Origin: Mugil cephalus
Taxonomy: Eukaryota; Chordata; Actinopteri; Mugiliformes; Mugilidae
Assembly (NCBI RefSeq): GCF_022458985.1
Contig: NC_061776.1
Location: forward strand, 6,618,088-6,682,087
Length of the DNA: 64,000 bases
Direction: 5' to 3'
Below are positions 63,920-64,000 of the stretch, one piece after another. Within the stretch, counting starts at the first letter, position 1. Each line of letters opens with the position of its first letter. The position numbers and the translations under genes were made by a program. Below the pieces are notes generated by a model. That model had not been told where the DNA came from. It did no database searches and saw only the letters and a list, made by a program, of their open reading frames with translations.

Positions 63920-64000
63920 CTTTACTTCCTTCTTTACTTCCTTCTTTACTTATGGGTTTACTTCCTTACTTCCTTGTTTACATCCTTCCTTCCTTCTCTA
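63920..64000. repeat. TTTACTTCCTTC-type simple repeat at right edge
   Basis: Imperfect units of ACTTCCTTCTTT and ACTTCCTTG run to the window end; cut by the edge. Confidence 0.85.

Overview
This window is vertebrate nuclear DNA, most likely from a percomorph-type ray-finned fish. The evidence is a multi-exon neurexin-superfamily gene with long introns and canonical splice sites, eukaryotic tRNA genes with internal A and B boxes, many Tc1/mariner-like and small inverted-repeat elements, LINE 3' tails and abundant microsatellites. There are no bacterial-type operons. Most long open reading frames are chance.

Right half (about 32.5-64 kb): the 3' half of one contactin-associated protein gene (Caspr/CNTNAP family, closest in my judgement to the CNTNAP3/4/5 subgroup and tentatively cntnap5) lies on the minus strand. 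Eleven consecutive coding exons, from 61476 down to the stop codon at 33539, join with matching phases into 1856 nt. They encode in order the end of the fibrinogen-like region, laminin-G 3, EGF 2, laminin-G 4, a juxtamembrane linker, one transmembrane helix and a short cytoplasmic tail ending in EFFM. The 5' half (discoidin, laminin-G 1-2, EGF 1) lies beyond position 64000. Its introns hold a dead full-length Tc1-like transposon, LINE tails, MITEs, a large foldback element and, at the far right, a minus-strand tRNA-Leu(TAA).

Left half (1-32.5 kb): I see no protein gene that I can support. It is intergenic DNA downstream of the Caspr gene, with a polypyrimidine tract at the left edge, a decayed repeat-borne ORF with an internal duplication (5.5-6.6 kb), GC-rich minisatellites (7.0-7.3 kb), a LINE reverse-transcriptase relic (19.6 kb), several Tc1-like MITEs and one nested insertion (31.7-32.4 kb).

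The most distinctive structure is a set of five identical tRNA-Asp(GTC) genes at 9.1, 13.6, 14.2, 24.3 and 25.2 kb. They are embedded in a shared repetitive spacer. Two of them form a pair on the plus strand and two form an inverted pair about 10 kb away. A sixth spacer copy near 21.6 kb has lost its tRNA. I found no clear evidence of a wholly new biological system. The tRNA-Asp cassette and a (TG)n tract sitting in a splice acceptor are the best leads.
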